Shown piece after piece: positions 8,116 to 16,864 of a DNA stretch of 64,000 nt. The notes beneath the pieces are model-generated. The model ran no database searches. It was not told the origin of the DNA and saw only the letters and a list, made by a program, of their open reading frames with translations. Origin of the DNA: Hellea sp. (lineage in GTDB: Bacteria; Pseudomonadota; Alphaproteobacteria; Caulobacterales; Maricaulaceae); NCBI GenBank assembly GCA_014238285.1, contig JABABK010000001.1, positions 62,001 through 126,000 on the forward strand, read 5' to 3'. The position numbers and the translations under genes are program-made. Position 1 is the stretch's first letter. Each line of letters starts with the position of its first letter.

Positions 8116-8490
8116 ATGTTTAGCCATGTCATGCTCGGCGCCGACGATATCCAGGCCTCAAAGACATTTTACGACGCAGCGCTCGGCGCCTTAGGGGCGC
8201 GCTCGGCCATGGTCGATCCCAAAGGCCGGGCGATGTATATGCATGGCGGCGGCATATTCATGTTATCCAAGCCCATAGACGGACAGCCCGCCAGCGCGGC
8301 CAATGGCAGTACGATCGGCTTTGCGGCCGCGACCCCAGAGGAAGCGGATGCTTTTCACAAAGCGGGGCTTGAGGCGGGCGGAACCGCCATTGAAGACCCG
8401 CCGGGCTGGCGTGAAGGCAATGGCATGAGACTATATCTGGCTTATCTACGGGACCCAGCAGGGAATAAGGTTTGTGCCATGTGCCGGTAG
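8116..8490 (+). CDS. VOC-family (glyoxalase-like) protein
   Basis: 124 residues, one VOC unit: MFSHVMLGADDIQASKTFYD at the N-terminus, the central NGSTIGFAAAT strand, and the C-terminal YLRDPAGNKVCAM signature. Usual metal ligands would be His4 and a C-terminal Glu; in the last strand the expected Glu/Ala position reads KVCAM, so metal-dependent catalysis is uncertain. CGGAGAC lies 8 nt upstream of the ATG. Substrate unknown. It lies between repeat A3 and a TPR gene in the same direction. Confidence 0.88.
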   Translation: MFSHVMLGADDIQASKTFYDAALGALGARSAMVDPKGRAMYMHGGGIFMLSKPIDGQPASAANGSTIGFAAATPEEADAFHKAGLEAGGTAIEDPPGWREGNGMRLYLAYLRDPAGNKVCAMCR

Positions 8491-8595
8491 TTTTGCGGGT
8501 TGAAGATTGACGGCAATGTGAATTTCGATTGCGACGAATAGTGATGATAGGTTATATCTAAACCATGCCTACGGATGAGGCGCCGGAGGCTAGAA

Positions 8596-9258
8596 ATGAA
8601 GAACATACTTTTTATCGTGATAGTAGGCTTGGTCATTTTATTGCAGCCGAGCTCTGCTTTCAGTTCACCGACGACCCAATCTTCTGATATTACACAAGAA
8701 GAAGCCGATGACCTAAATGCCAAGCTAAATAAGGCCCATGAATTAATGGAGCCATATATTTTTATATCTGATAAGAAACACAAGAAAGCCAAAAAAAAGA
8801 AACTCGAACAAGCTATAAAGTTATACGACGAAGTTCTAGTTCTAGTTCCAGACCATTGGGTATCAATGTTTTTTAAAGGTAAAGCCTACCAAGCACTTGG
8901 CGATCATGAAAATGCCTATCAATCATTTAAGCGCGCTTTTCATCAACAAGTCGAAAACAAGGATGTTCTCAACGAATATGCTTTAGAGGCTATGGAATTG
9001 GGTTATTTCGAGGAGGCGTTGGAAACACTGGAAGAAGGTCAGAATAAATATCAAACTGATTTAGGTGTTAGAGGAAATTATGCCCTGGCATTGATTATGA
9101 ATAACAGAATAGACGATGGCTTGAAGGTATTGCATCAAGTGCAAGACATTTGGCCGAATGACGGGATAACCAAGAGTATAATCGTCATCGCAGAAAAAAT
9201 TCATTCTGGTGAAGCGACCTTACCCTCTACGGTTAGCGGTTTATACAAAATTAAATAG
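8596..9258 (+). CDS. Exported TPR protein
   Basis: 220 residues from the ATG at 8596, which follows CCGGAGG at a good distance; the in-frame ATG at 8575 would place five Arg/Glu residues before the signal. A signal peptide is clear (MKNILFIVIVGLVILL to about residue 25). TPR-like helices follow: LEQAIKLYDEVLVLVPDHW, MFFKGKAYQALGDHENAYQS, LNEYALEAMELGYFEEALET, and one more. A lysine-rich stretch (KKHKKAKKKKLEQ) precedes the first repeat. It is probably periplasmic and ends 13 bp before the YcaQ-like gene, so the two may be cotranscribed. Confidence 0.85.
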   Translation: MKNILFIVIVGLVILLQPSSAFSSPTTQSSDITQEEADDLNAKLNKAHELMEPYIFISDKKHKKAKKKKLEQAIKLYDEVLVLVPDHWVSMFFKGKAYQALGDHENAYQSFKRAFHQQVENKDVLNEYALEAMELGYFEEALETLEEGQNKYQTDLGVRGNYALALIMNNRIDDGLKVLHQVQDIWPNDGITKSIIVIAEKIHSGEATLPSTVSGLYKIK

Positions 9259-9271
9259 ACCATACTCGACC

Positions 9272-10435
9272 ATGCGATTAAAGATCAAAAACAGAGACGC
9301 GCGGCGGTTATGGCTTAGCTCGCAAGGTCTAGGGCCGACGCCGACCGGGCCGCTGGATTTATTGCAGATTATTAAAGACCTTGGGTTTGTGCAGCTTGAT
9401 ACGATTCGCAATGTGACGCGGGCCCATCATCATATTCTGTGGTCGCGTAATCAAAATTATCGTGAACCGATGTTGTGGAAATTACTGGCGGATGAGCGGG
9501 CTTTGTTCGAGCATTTCACCCATGACGCCTCGCTCATTCCCATGGATTTTTATCCCATGTGGAAACGTCAATTTCCGCGCATGAAAAACAAGATCACCGG
9601 ATCATGGTATTCGGGGTCTGATCTGAGCCCGGCAGCCCATCAGGCCATTAAAGACCGGATCGAAAAAGAAGGCCCGCTCTGCACTCGCGCTTTTGATACT
9701 AAAATCGAAGGCAAAAAGGAAATGTGGCAGCGTCCGCCCCACAAAAAGGCCCTGGATTACATGTGGTATTGCGGAGAGCTGACCACGTCGCGCCGCGAAA
9801 ACTTCATCAAGTTCTACGACCTCACGCAAAGAGTTATCCCCGCGGAGAAGCTTGAGCAATGCCCGACGGAGGCTGAGCAGATTGATTGGTTATGCCGCGG
9901 CGCGCTTGACCGGATGAGCTTTGGCACTCAGGCCGATATTCAAAAGTTCTGGGATGCCACATCTCGTGCCGAGGTGAAGGACTGGGCAGAACAATCAGAC
10001 TGTATCGAAGTGGATATAGAGGGCCATGACGGGACATGGACAGAGGCCTTGGCTGCCTCGGACATCGAAGAGCGTCTCGCGGGTCTAAACGCGCCCACCT
10101 CCCGCCTGCGCGTGATCAATCCGTTCGACCCGGCCATTCGCGATCGCGTCCGTCTCAAGCGCCTGTTTGGCATGGACTTTAAAATCGAGATTTTCGTCCC
10201 GGCCGCCAAAAGGCGCTGGGGTTATTATGTCTATCCCATGCTTGAAGGCGATAAATTCATTGGTCGCGTCGAGCTAAAGGCAGAGCGCAAAAAAGGCGTA
10301 TTGATCGTGCATCAAATCTGGCTGGCGCCCAAAACCAAATGGACAGAGGTAAGGGCAGGGAAGCTCGGCGCCGAACTGGCGCGCCTCGCTAGGTTTATCG
10401 GGGCCGAGGAGGTTAGGTGGGATTGTGAGGTTTAG
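9272..10435 (+). CDS. YcaQ/AlkZ-family DNA glycosylase (winged-helix protein)
   Basis: 387 residues from the ATG at 9272. The family consists of tandem winged-helix domains and excises alkylated or crosslinked bases. In characterised members the catalytic motif is Gln-x-Gln (AlkZ-like) or Gln-x-Asp (YcaQ-like). Here FVQLDTI places Q41 and D43 exactly at the YcaQ-type positions, which also supports this start. Other family features are the VTRAHHHILWSRN and LFEHFTHDASLIP segments and a C-terminal half with RLKRLFGMDFKIEIFVPAAK. It is predicted to repair interstrand crosslinks or bulky alkyl adducts in the cytoplasm. Confidence 0.92.
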   Translation: MRLKIKNRDARRLWLSSQGLGPTPTGPLDLLQIIKDLGFVQLDTIRNVTRAHHHILWSRNQNYREPMLWKLLADERALFEHFTHDASLIPMDFYPMWKRQFPRMKNKITGSWYSGSDLSPAAHQAIKDRIEKEGPLCTRAFDTKIEGKKEMWQRPPHKKALDYMWYCGELTTSRRENFIKFYDLTQRVIPAEKLEQCPTEAEQIDWLCRGALDRMSFGTQADIQKFWDATSRAEVKDWAEQSDCIEVDIEGHDGTWTEALAASDIEERLAGLNAPTSRLRVINPFDPAIRDRVRLKRLFGMDFKIEIFVPAAKRRWGYYVYPMLEGDKFIGRVELKAERKKGVLIVHQIWLAPKTKWTEVRAGKLGAELARLARFIGAEEVRWDCEV

Positions 10436-10502
10436 GATATGATATCCGCTTTTAAGAGTGCTCTTCTTGAGGGTTTTTTAGCCATGCTGACAGAGATACA
10501 AC

Positions 10503-11210
10503 TTAACTCACCAATTTCTTTTGTTTTGCAAAGGGGCTGAGACCTAGCCAAGTTTGCATATCAGCAGCGATTTCACGCGATCCTATCAGCTCTATTTTGT
10601 CTCTATCGCTCGCAACCGTACTGAGCCCCATCCAAATCGACGTCATGGTTCGCAAATCGGTCGTCACATAGAGGTCCACATCAAATCCTGGGTTGGACCA
10701 GCAAAGGTCCACCATGCCATCAGGTTCGATCACCAGCCACCAGCTATTTTTTGTAGAAGGAAGGTCGGAATATATAAATTGAACGACTGAGCGTCTTTTA
10801 GGAAAGGGCGAGGGGTTTAGATTGCGCCGCATATCCCACATGAGAAGCGATGGGTCCAAATTCTTAAGTGACACGGAGGACTCAACCCATTTTTGTCCCC
10901 AATTTCCAAGTGCCTCAACGACAGAACGTAAATCTTTTCCGGCATCTGTAAGATGGTATTCGAATACACTTTTCTCGGCCCTCAGGGGCCGTCGTTCGAC
11001 CACACCCGCAAGTTCAAGTTCCTTAAGCCGAGTCGATAATAACGCCGGGGACATTTTTGGTAAACCTCGACGTAAATCATTGAAGCGCGTGGTTCCCGCC
11101 ACAAGCTCGCGCATCAACACCATCGTCCAACGTGTGCAAACAATTTCGGAAGCCATGGCCACCGGACAGAATTGTTTGTATCCAGCTTGTCCCAAATTAC
11201 TCTCCTTCAT
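10503..11210 (-). CDS. HxlR-family transcriptional regulator with C-terminal extension
   Basis: 235 residues. Residues 15-110 form the HxlR winged helix: CPVAMASEIVCTRWTMVLMR, RFNDLRRGLPKMSPALLSTRL and VEYHLTDAGKDL-like elements. Most HxlR proteins are ~110-150 residues; this one has a ~120-residue C-terminal extension (from MWDMRRNLNP) with an alpha/beta pattern, perhaps an SCP2-like lipid-binding domain (weak inference). Cys15 may be redox-sensitive, as in some members. It is divergent from a DUF1330 gene with a 9-bp-arm inverted repeat between them. Confidence 0.9.
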   Translation of the reverse strand: MKESNLGQAGYKQFCPVAMASEIVCTRWTMVLMRELVAGTTRFNDLRRGLPKMSPALLSTRLKELELAGVVERRPLRAEKSVFEYHLTDAGKDLRSVVEALGNWGQKWVESSVSLKNLDPSLLMWDMRRNLNPSPFPKRRSVVQFIYSDLPSTKNSWWLVIEPDGMVDLCWSNPGFDVDLYVTTDLRTMTSIWMGLSTVASDRDKIELIGSREIAADMQTWLGLSPFAKQKKLVS

Positions 11211-11247
11211 ATCTTAATTGGAACCATAGGTCGATCCTCTCCGCCGT

Positions 11248-11270
11248 ACTAGTTCAAATACTGAACTAGT
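11248..11270. promoter_or_regulatory. Inverted repeat, probable HxlR operator
   Basis: ACTAGTTCA-N5-TGAACTAGT, perfect 9-bp arms, with partial repeats of the half-site downstream (CAGTTCAG and GTAACTAG). It lies 38 bp upstream of the hxlR-like start and ~105 bp upstream of the DUF1330 gene, where a dimeric winged-helix regulator could control both. Confidence 0.65.
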
Positions 11271-11374
11271 CAGTTCAGTTTCGTAACTAGATGCGGGTGC
11301 GGACATCTGACAGCATTTGATGCGCAATTTCGATGCCATGATGGTTCGACCTATTGTTTACTAGGAGAGAATAA

Positions 11375-11704
11375 ATGAGTGTATTTTTAATCGCTGATAT
11401 CAAAGTTACAGACGATAGCTGGGTTCCTGCCTATGCTGCCAATGTACACAAATTAGTTGAAAAGCACGGCGGGAAATATTTGTCCCGCAGTGGAAACATA
11501 GAAACTCTTGAAGGCGAAGACAAAGATAGCACACTGGTTGCTTTGCTACAATTTCCTTCAAGAACCGCGCTTGATAGATTTACGCAGGATCCAGCCTATG
11601 GGCCTTACGGGCAATCGCGGCGGGCCGGTAGTACCAGCAACTTCCACATAATTGATGACACGGATATTGCAGGGGCGATTCCCTACCTACCATCAAGCGT
11701 CTAA
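11375..11704 (+). CDS. DUF1330 (ferredoxin-like dimeric alpha/beta barrel) protein
   Basis: 109 residues, with the DUF1330 pattern: VFLIADIKVTDDSWVPAY, a KLVEKHGGKYLSRSG strand, LLQFPSRTALDRFTQDPAY, and a C-terminal NFHIIDD strand. Such proteins form dimeric ferredoxin-like barrels, often in catabolic or stress contexts, without established enzymology. CTAGGAGAG precedes the ATG. It is the likely target of the divergent HxlR regulator, by position and the shared operator. Confidence 0.88.
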   Translation: MSVFLIADIKVTDDSWVPAYAANVHKLVEKHGGKYLSRSGNIETLEGEDKDSTLVALLQFPSRTALDRFTQDPAYGPYGQSRRAGSTSNFHIIDDTDIAGAIPYLPSSV

Positions 11705-11723
11705 TACCTGACCAAAGGAAGAC

Positions 11724-12803
11724 TTACCGCTGCAAACTAACATTCGCCATCAACGCCACCACTTCTGCCTGCCTTGTACAGCCGGTTTTTTCCATGACTT
11801 GGCGTAGCTGTGTTCGCACTGTGCTGAGCGCTACGTTGCCACTTGTGGCGATTTCTTCAACGGATTGCCCGCTCGTGAGACCCCTTGCGACCCGGGCTTC
11901 GGAGGCGGTGAAATCAAACATTGACCGGACCAGTTCAACCGGCGGAACATTTTTTGACGATACTGGAGTTAAAACCAAAAGCGCATAGCTATTGGTGAAG
12001 ATGTCATGGGCCGAGCGGCTAATGGGGATGATATGGGCGACCACGGCCGCTTGATCATTGTCATCGCGCAGGGGAAACGATCGGACGAGGGAGTCTGAGT
12101 GTTGATGCTGCGTGTCCAGAGCCTCTTTAAAAAGCGTGTCCGCCTGTTTGTCCTTGAGCCTGAAACGGTTATGGGCGCCCCAGATCACATGGCCTGAAAA
12201 CTCGTCCGACATATTATGGGACTCGATGACGTTGCCCACAGAATCCAGCAGTACGGTTGCCAGGCCTAATTTGCTCAGAGTTTCGCTGGCACCGGTGGCG
12301 CTTTTAAGTCCGAGCCGCGAGGACACAAATGCACTGCGGGCCAGATGGGGGCGCAATTCATTTAGGAGACTAACATAGTTTTTTTCCATGGCGCCCCGGT
12401 CAAGATTACGCTCAACGAAAAGCGCCATGGCGTCACCTGTTGGCATTAAAAAGCCGGTGCCTGCCGAAAAGCCTAATCCGCGCGGGCGGAAAAATTCATT
12501 ATAGGTTTCATTGGATTCAAACTCTTCTTCCGTCCAATAGTCGTTTTCGGTCATAAATTCAGAATGGGCTTTTTGGAACATGCACACACGCCGGCCGCAG
12601 CGTTTGAAGTAGCCTTCATTGACGTAAGCACTGGTTGAGTCTTCGAGACTATCAGAAGATGTCCAACTTAAAATTCGGTCCCGAACCGATAACAGAAGCC
12701 CGCCTTTGCCTTCGGTTAGATCGGCCATTTTGTCGAGCAGGCTCGGCCAAAGTTCAGGCACGAAGGAAGCTTCGTAAATACTGTCAATCAGTTCGGTTGT
12801 CAT
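11724..12803 (-). CDS. LuxR-type HTH transcriptional regulator
   Basis: 359 residues. The C-terminal ~65 residues are a GerE/LuxR HTH (DFTASEARVARGLTSGQSVE, then SGNVALSTVRTQLRQVMEKT). The N-terminal ~285 residues show no autoinducer-domain signature that I recognise; the middle (LATVLLDSVGNVIESHNMS) resembles a PAS-like sensor. The same layout occurs in many unassigned alphaproteobacterial LuxR proteins. The gene is convergent with DUF1330 (20-bp gap) and has no clear operon partner. Signal unknown. Confidence 0.88.
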   Translation of the reverse strand: MTTELIDSIYEASFVPELWPSLLDKMADLTEGKGGLLLSVRDRILSWTSSDSLEDSTSAYVNEGYFKRCGRRVCMFQKAHSEFMTENDYWTEEEFESNETYNEFFRPRGLGFSAGTGFLMPTGDAMALFVERNLDRGAMEKNYVSLLNELRPHLARSAFVSSRLGLKSATGASETLSKLGLATVLLDSVGNVIESHNMSDEFSGHVIWGAHNRFRLKDKQADTLFKEALDTQHQHSDSLVRSFPLRDDNDQAAVVAHIIPISRSAHDIFTNSYALLVLTPVSSKNVPPVELVRSMFDFTASEARVARGLTSGQSVEEIATSGNVALSTVRTQLRQVMEKTGCTRQAEVVALMANVSLQR

Positions 12804-12881
12804 AATGGGCCCCCAATTAATCTAAGGACATAAATTCACGGGGTCAAAAAGTCAAACTAGCTTAACACCTGCCATAGACAC

Positions 12882-12934
12882 TTCACCCTTTATCCTCCCC
12901 CCTCTTTCATTTTTTTTTGGGGGGGAGACGAAGT
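12882..12934. repeat. Degenerate family A repeat remnant
   Basis: TTCACCCTTTATCCTCCCCC, then a T/G-rich run, then GGGGGGGAGACGAAGTG. It matches the left arm of family A (CACCCTTTATCCCTCCCC and GGGAGACGA), but the core has decayed and the right arm is absent. Confidence 0.6.
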
Positions 12935-12988
12935 GTGATCTGATGAATATATTTGCAGGCACAGGTGCAAAGCTGTTATTGTGTGAAC

Positions 12989-13510
12989 ATGCAATCCAGT
13001 CCATCCACATCCAATAGCCCACTCGGCCGTGATGAACTTCTCGATCTGGACGATGAAACTTTGCTCCGCCTGTGCCGTCAAGAGAATTACCGGGCTTCTG
13101 GCCCGGGTGGTCAACACCGTAACAAAACGGATTCTGCCGTCCGGCTGTCCGTGCTGGCCGGCGGGGTTGTTGCCAACTGCGCGGATCATCGCTCGCAGCA
13201 TCGTAACCGCGCCGAAGCTTTAAAGCGTCTTCGCTTGGCCCTCGCGATCGAGCTCCGCATGTCTGTCGAAGCAGCTGAGTTTTGGGAAGGGTCCTGGAAG
13301 CTCGGTAAAAAAGATCGCCGTTATGCAGGCTTCATCGCGCATCTGTTTGATGTTCTAAATCATCATGATTGGGCTGTTGGTCTTGCGGCGGAAGCGTTAG
13401 GAACATCTACCGGTAGGCTGGTCCGAACCCTTGCCCGCGACCCCCAAGCTTGGAACGCCGTCAACCAAGCGCGGGCCAAGCTAGAGCTCGTGAATTTGAG
13501 ACGGCCCTAA
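12989..13510 (+). CDS. Release-factor-like GGQ protein
   Basis: 173 residues from the ATG at 12989; a TTG start at 12953 is possible but less likely. The catalytic GGQ of class I release factors is present in YRASGPGGQHRNKTDSAVRL, followed by the family's SQHRNRAEALKRL segment. There is no codon-recognition domain as in PrfA/PrfB and no basic ArfB-type tail, so it belongs with the standalone RF-1-domain proteins. Its role in peptidyl-tRNA hydrolysis or ribosome rescue is plausible but unproven. The 3' end overlaps the convergent TetR gene by 4 bp. Confidence 0.85.
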   Translation: MQSSPSTSNSPLGRDELLDLDDETLLRLCRQENYRASGPGGQHRNKTDSAVRLSVLAGGVVANCADHRSQHRNRAEALKRLRLALAIELRMSVEAAEFWEGSWKLGKKDRRYAGFIAHLFDVLNHHDWAVGLAAEALGTSTGRLVRTLARDPQAWNAVNQARAKLELVNLRRP

Positions 13511-14136
13511 TCTGTAACGCCGTTGACGGCTATTGCGATCATCTCGTCGGGGCCAGACCAAGGGTAGCCACTGATTGTAATCAGATTGTGAGTGATACCA
13601 TTTAAGAAGCACAGGAATGCGTCTTGTTTTGCCTTCAACGCATTGGGCTCCAATTTGTTCGAGCAGACATCCGAAATTGCCGACGCAAATATATTGAAGC
13701 GCGGCACAAGTTCAGGACTATCGATAAACAGACTGACATCAGGCTGGGTGACGCCATCTGCCATGAATACAAGTCGGTAATACTCAGTATGATCCAGCCA
13801 GTACTGGACATAAACCATGCCTAGACGATGAAGTTGGTTTTTATCTGTAGCTGACACAGTCTCTGGTACGGCCTCTAATTGATCAAAAAGCTCACCTAAT
13901 ACATCAGCCCAGAGCGTACGAAGTATATGGATTTTGGCGTCGTAATATTTGTAGAGCGTCATGGGCGAACATCCAACCTCGCCTGCGATACGGCGCATGG
14001 AAATCTTGCCATAGCCTTCGTCCTGAAAGAGGCGCTTTGCAATGCTTGCAATTTCGCGCCTCATACGCTGTCTTTTTGCGTCCGTCATCGCGGGACGGCC
14101 CCTCGCGGCAACCTGTTTTGTCTTTGTCTCGTTCAT
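13507..14136 (-). CDS. TetR-family transcriptional regulator
   Basis: 209 residues from the ATG at 14136, preceded by AAAGGTGATT; an upstream in-frame start at 14190 lies nearer the operator and is less likely. The HTH spans about residues 20-70 (IASIAKRLFQDEGYGKISMR, then EVGCSPMTLYKYYDAK). The effector domain resembles TetR_C members with a WHG-like motif, but I cannot assign a ligand. It is divergent from the DUF1772-like membrane gene, and the palindrome at 14194 is the likely operator for both. Confidence 0.92.
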   Translation of the reverse strand: MNETKTKQVAARGRPAMTDAKRQRMRREIASIAKRLFQDEGYGKISMRRIAGEVGCSPMTLYKYYDAKIHILRTLWADVLGELFDQLEAVPETVSATDKNQLHRLGMVYVQYWLDHTEYYRLVFMADGVTQPDVSLFIDSPELVPRFNIFASAISDVCSNKLEPNALKAKQDAFLCFLNGITHNLITISGYPWSGPDEMIAIAVNGVTD

Positions 14137-14193
14137 GGCCAAATCACCTTTATCGCGTTCATAGATAGCGGATTGACTCTCACAAGGCAATTA

Positions 14194-14209
14194 AATATAC
14201 GCGTATATT
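14194..14209. promoter_or_regulatory. 16-bp palindrome, probable TetR operator
   Basis: AATATACGCGTATATT is a perfect palindrome in the 101-bp region between the tetR-like start and the divergent membrane protein gene. It is the expected place and size for a TetR dimer site overlapping both promoters. Confidence 0.7.
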
Positions 14210-14237
14210 ATAATTAACCATACAAGGAAATAATTGA

Positions 14238-14687
14238 ATGATAGATGCCCTCAATATCTTATCTACCCTCGTTTTAGGCATTTATGCGGGAAGCCTTTTA
14301 ACAGAAGCCATGATCCTCGTTCCATATTGGCGGCGCATGAAGCCGGCTGAGTTTTTTGGACTTCATAGCTCACTCGGGCCAAGCCTGTTTCGCTATTTCG
14401 CGCCCCTAACCACAGCTGCCGTGGTATTAGCTATTGCGGCGGCAGCCTTAAACCGCGGGGAAAATTTGGCATGGCTTGTGACAGCAATTCTGTGCCTATC
14501 AGCGCTTATTATATTCTTCGTCTACTTTAACAAAGCCAATAAAAGCTTTGCCGACCACAGCTTGAAAGACGGCGAATTGGCTCAAGAGCTTACCCGTTGG
14601 GCCAGTTGGCATTGGTTAAGAACAACCATCATCATCATCGCATTAGCTGGTTCAATAGTAGGGCATATTCTGGAACAGGCTGTATAG
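14238..14687 (+). CDS. DUF1772-like four-helix membrane protein
   Basis: 149 residues with four hydrophobic segments (from about 5, 52, 79 and 128). The N-terminal half has the DUF1772/anthrone-oxygenase-like pattern: a long first helix followed by a polar segment (MKPAEFFGLHSSLGPSLFRYF) and a second helix. ATAAGGAAAT-type sequence is upstream of the ATG. It is divergent from, and probably repressed by, the TetR regulator. Physiological role unknown; many family members sit next to TetR genes. Confidence 0.78.
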   Translation: MIDALNILSTLVLGIYAGSLLTEAMILVPYWRRMKPAEFFGLHSSLGPSLFRYFAPLTTAAVVLAIAAAALNRGENLAWLVTAILCLSALIIFFVYFNKANKSFADHSLKDGELAQELTRWASWHWLRTTIIIIALAGSIVGHILEQAV

Positions 14688-14733
14688 GGTGGCTGATCTC
14701 CGTTGGTGCAGTAATTGATAGCTAATCACAGGT

Positions 14734-14836
14734 CACCCCACCCTTTATCCCTCCCCATCAAGGGGAGGGAGACGAAGAGAAACCTTCACGATACACTTAT
14801 TTCCCTCCCCTTGATGGGGAGGGTTAGGGTGGGGTG
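14734..14836. repeat. Palindromic repeat family A, copy A4
   Basis: Both arms are intact: CACCCCACCCTTTATCCCTC on the left, AGGGTTAGGGTGGGGTG on the right, with a ~30-nt interior. Arms and overall length closely match A1. It lies between convergent genes (14687 and 14858), where it can act as a bidirectional terminator. Confidence 0.9.
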
Positions 14837-14857
14837 ACCTCGACCTTAGTTTGCCAC

Positions 14858-15436
14858 CTACTCACTGGCAGGCGTGTTGACGCCGGAGCGGCGCGAAGCC
14901 AGACGACCCTCGACGTTGTAAATATCTTCAGCGTAGTAAGAGCCGTGCTCGCTATACCAGGTCATGTTTTTGGAGGTGACATATTTGCCGTCGCCAATCG
15001 GCATTTTATATTCGATATGGGCTTCATATCGGCCTTCGGGATCAGGACCAACACAGGAGAGATATTTGAAAGCTTCTTCTGGCTTTAGTTCGCCGTCTTC
15101 CATTGGGATCATGGAGGTTCTGACCAATTTACTGTAGCTAACCTCAGCGTCAGCCTCTTCGACTTCGGTATCGCCGCCAAAGGATTTGTATGACCACATA
15201 TCAGGCCCGGCGGCGGCATGAACAGAAATGGCTTCATAGGTTCTAAATTTGCCCCAGACTTTGGCGATCGTGCCCATATAATTCCAGCGGCCTTCATCCA
15301 GCGCCGCAACCGTGCGGATACAGGAGATGATTTCAACCTCGCTTTGATTTGCTTTTTCTGGTCCAGCGGCGGAGGAAGCCTGACAGGCCGCTGCGGCGAG
15401 TAGGGCGGCCGTGCTGATTATTATTTTGAAATACAT
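14858..15436 (-). CDS. Putative lipoprotein, unknown family
   Basis: 192 residues from the ATG at 15436, which is preceded by AAAGGAAC; an upstream in-frame start would bury the signal. The N-terminus MYFKIIISTAALLAAAAC ends in a lipobox-like AAAC. The mature part has two Cys (SCIRTVAAL and LSCVGPDPEG) that could form a disulphide, and a C-terminal beta-rich region (YEAHIEYKMPIGDGKYVTSK). I do not recognise the family. Monocistronic, between repeat A4 and an AraC gene. Confidence 0.75.
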   Translation of the reverse strand: MYFKIIISTAALLAAAACQASSAAGPEKANQSEVEIISCIRTVAALDEGRWNYMGTIAKVWGKFRTYEAISVHAAAGPDMWSYKSFGGDTEVEEADAEVSYSKLVRTSMIPMEDGELKPEEAFKYLSCVGPDPEGRYEAHIEYKMPIGDGKYVTSKNMTWYSEHGSYYAEDIYNVEGRLASRRSGVNTPASE

Positions 15437-15673
15437 AGGAAAGTTCCTTTCGCGGGAATAGATAGGGCTAAAACTTGATTCCAAATAACCGGATAAGGGC
15501 AGAGGGTCTCGTCGATATCGCGCAAAGTCTGACGGATTATTTGTTATTGATGGAAAATCACCCGCGTGACTCTTAGATTATCAGATATCTTTTGAGGTTT
15601 CTGAACCGCGTGTTCTAGGCTATGGCATCTTTGTTGGAACAGATCGGTAAGCGAAATAGGAGGACGTTCAAAC

Positions 15674-16717
15674 ATGTTGCTCTTAGATGCTCTGATCAGA
15701 ATATCGGCTATCACCATGTTGGTGTTCCTGGCTATCGCCGCATTTCGAGATATTCGTCCCTCTCGAAGCTGGCTCTACCTCATACTGGCCAGTCTCTCGA
15801 TGATTGGGGTGTTTTTCAGTCTTAACTCGTCGCAACTTGCGCTGCCTAACGGTCTGGCATTCATCAGTGGTTTCCTAAACGTGCCGCATTTGATTTTCGT
15901 TTGGTTATTCGCCCTATCGGTTTTTCAGACCAAGTTCAGACTGTCCATCTGGCATATTGTTCTTGGCCTGATTTACACCTTTCCGATTTTTTGGTTCCGA
16001 GCTTATCAGTTTGGTCTAACACTCCAACCACCATTTTGGCTAACCATTGGAGTGTCCATCGGGTCCATACTCCTGATGTTGCATTTGGTGTGGGTCATTG
16101 TGGCTGAGCGAAATGAAGACTTAGTAGAAGAGCGCAAACGATCCCGGTGGGCTTTCGTCGGGGTGTTAATACTCGTTACAATCTTAACCGCAATCGTTGA
16201 TCTCTACCTGATTGCCGTCTGGCCTAATTGGGCACACTTGATCAAAGCAGCCACCATATGGCCGGCCGTTTTTGCCGGTTCTATCTGGATTCTTCGCGGG
16301 TCTAAAGCTGCGTTTGTGGTTGATGCGCCAAAACAGACATCCCTTTCAAACGCGCAAAGCTTGGTGAGTGCAAAAGACCGCTCTCTCTTTAGCGCGCTTC
16401 AAAATAGTATCAATGAAGACCGTATTTATTTGGATTCCAATATGACGATCGCGCAGCTGGCAAAAGACCTTGGGGTGACGAGCCACCGCCTTCGCGCCCT
16501 GATCAATCAGTCATTGGGATATGAGAACTTCAACCAATTCCTCAATGCCTCACGGATAAAATCCATCTTGAAGACGTTTGATGATCCCGACAATGATCAC
16601 ATACCTATCTTGACCATAGCGCTGGATAATGGCTTCCGGTCTCTCTCGCCTTTTAACAAAGCCTTCAAAGACATTATGGGCCAGACTCCGTCGCAGTATC
16701 GTAAAGGAAGAGGGTAG
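15674..16717 (+). CDS. AraC-family regulator with membrane-embedded N-terminus
   Basis: 347 residues, preceded by AGGAGGA. Residues 1-215 contain about seven hydrophobic helices (starting ISAITMLVFLAIA), like a 7TM sensor domain. The C-terminal ~105 residues are an AraC/XylS DNA-binding domain with two HTHs (MTIAQLAKDLGVTSHRLRAL; ILTIALDNGFRSLSPFNKAF) and the GQTPSQYRK signature. The architecture suggests direct coupling of a membrane signal to transcription. Target genes are unknown and no adjacent operon is obvious. Confidence 0.9.
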   Translation: MLLLDALIRISAITMLVFLAIAAFRDIRPSRSWLYLILASLSMIGVFFSLNSSQLALPNGLAFISGFLNVPHLIFVWLFALSVFQTKFRLSIWHIVLGLIYTFPIFWFRAYQFGLTLQPPFWLTIGVSIGSILLMLHLVWVIVAERNEDLVEERKRSRWAFVGVLILVTILTAIVDLYLIAVWPNWAHLIKAATIWPAVFAGSIWILRGSKAAFVVDAPKQTSLSNAQSLVSAKDRSLFSALQNSINEDRIYLDSNMTIAQLAKDLGVTSHRLRALINQSLGYENFNQFLNASRIKSILKTFDDPDNDHIPILTIALDNGFRSLSPFNKAFKDIMGQTPSQYRKGRG

Positions 16718-16864
16718 AGAGCAATTCGCGTCTTTCGCATCATTTAAGTGGATTATCGCTTTCGCCTTCATTGCAATCCACAATATTTAAAGAATTGTAA
16801 AATTGGAAGGAATGCTAATGGCTGCTTTTGCTGGATATTAAGGACACTATTTTGAACGGATCAT

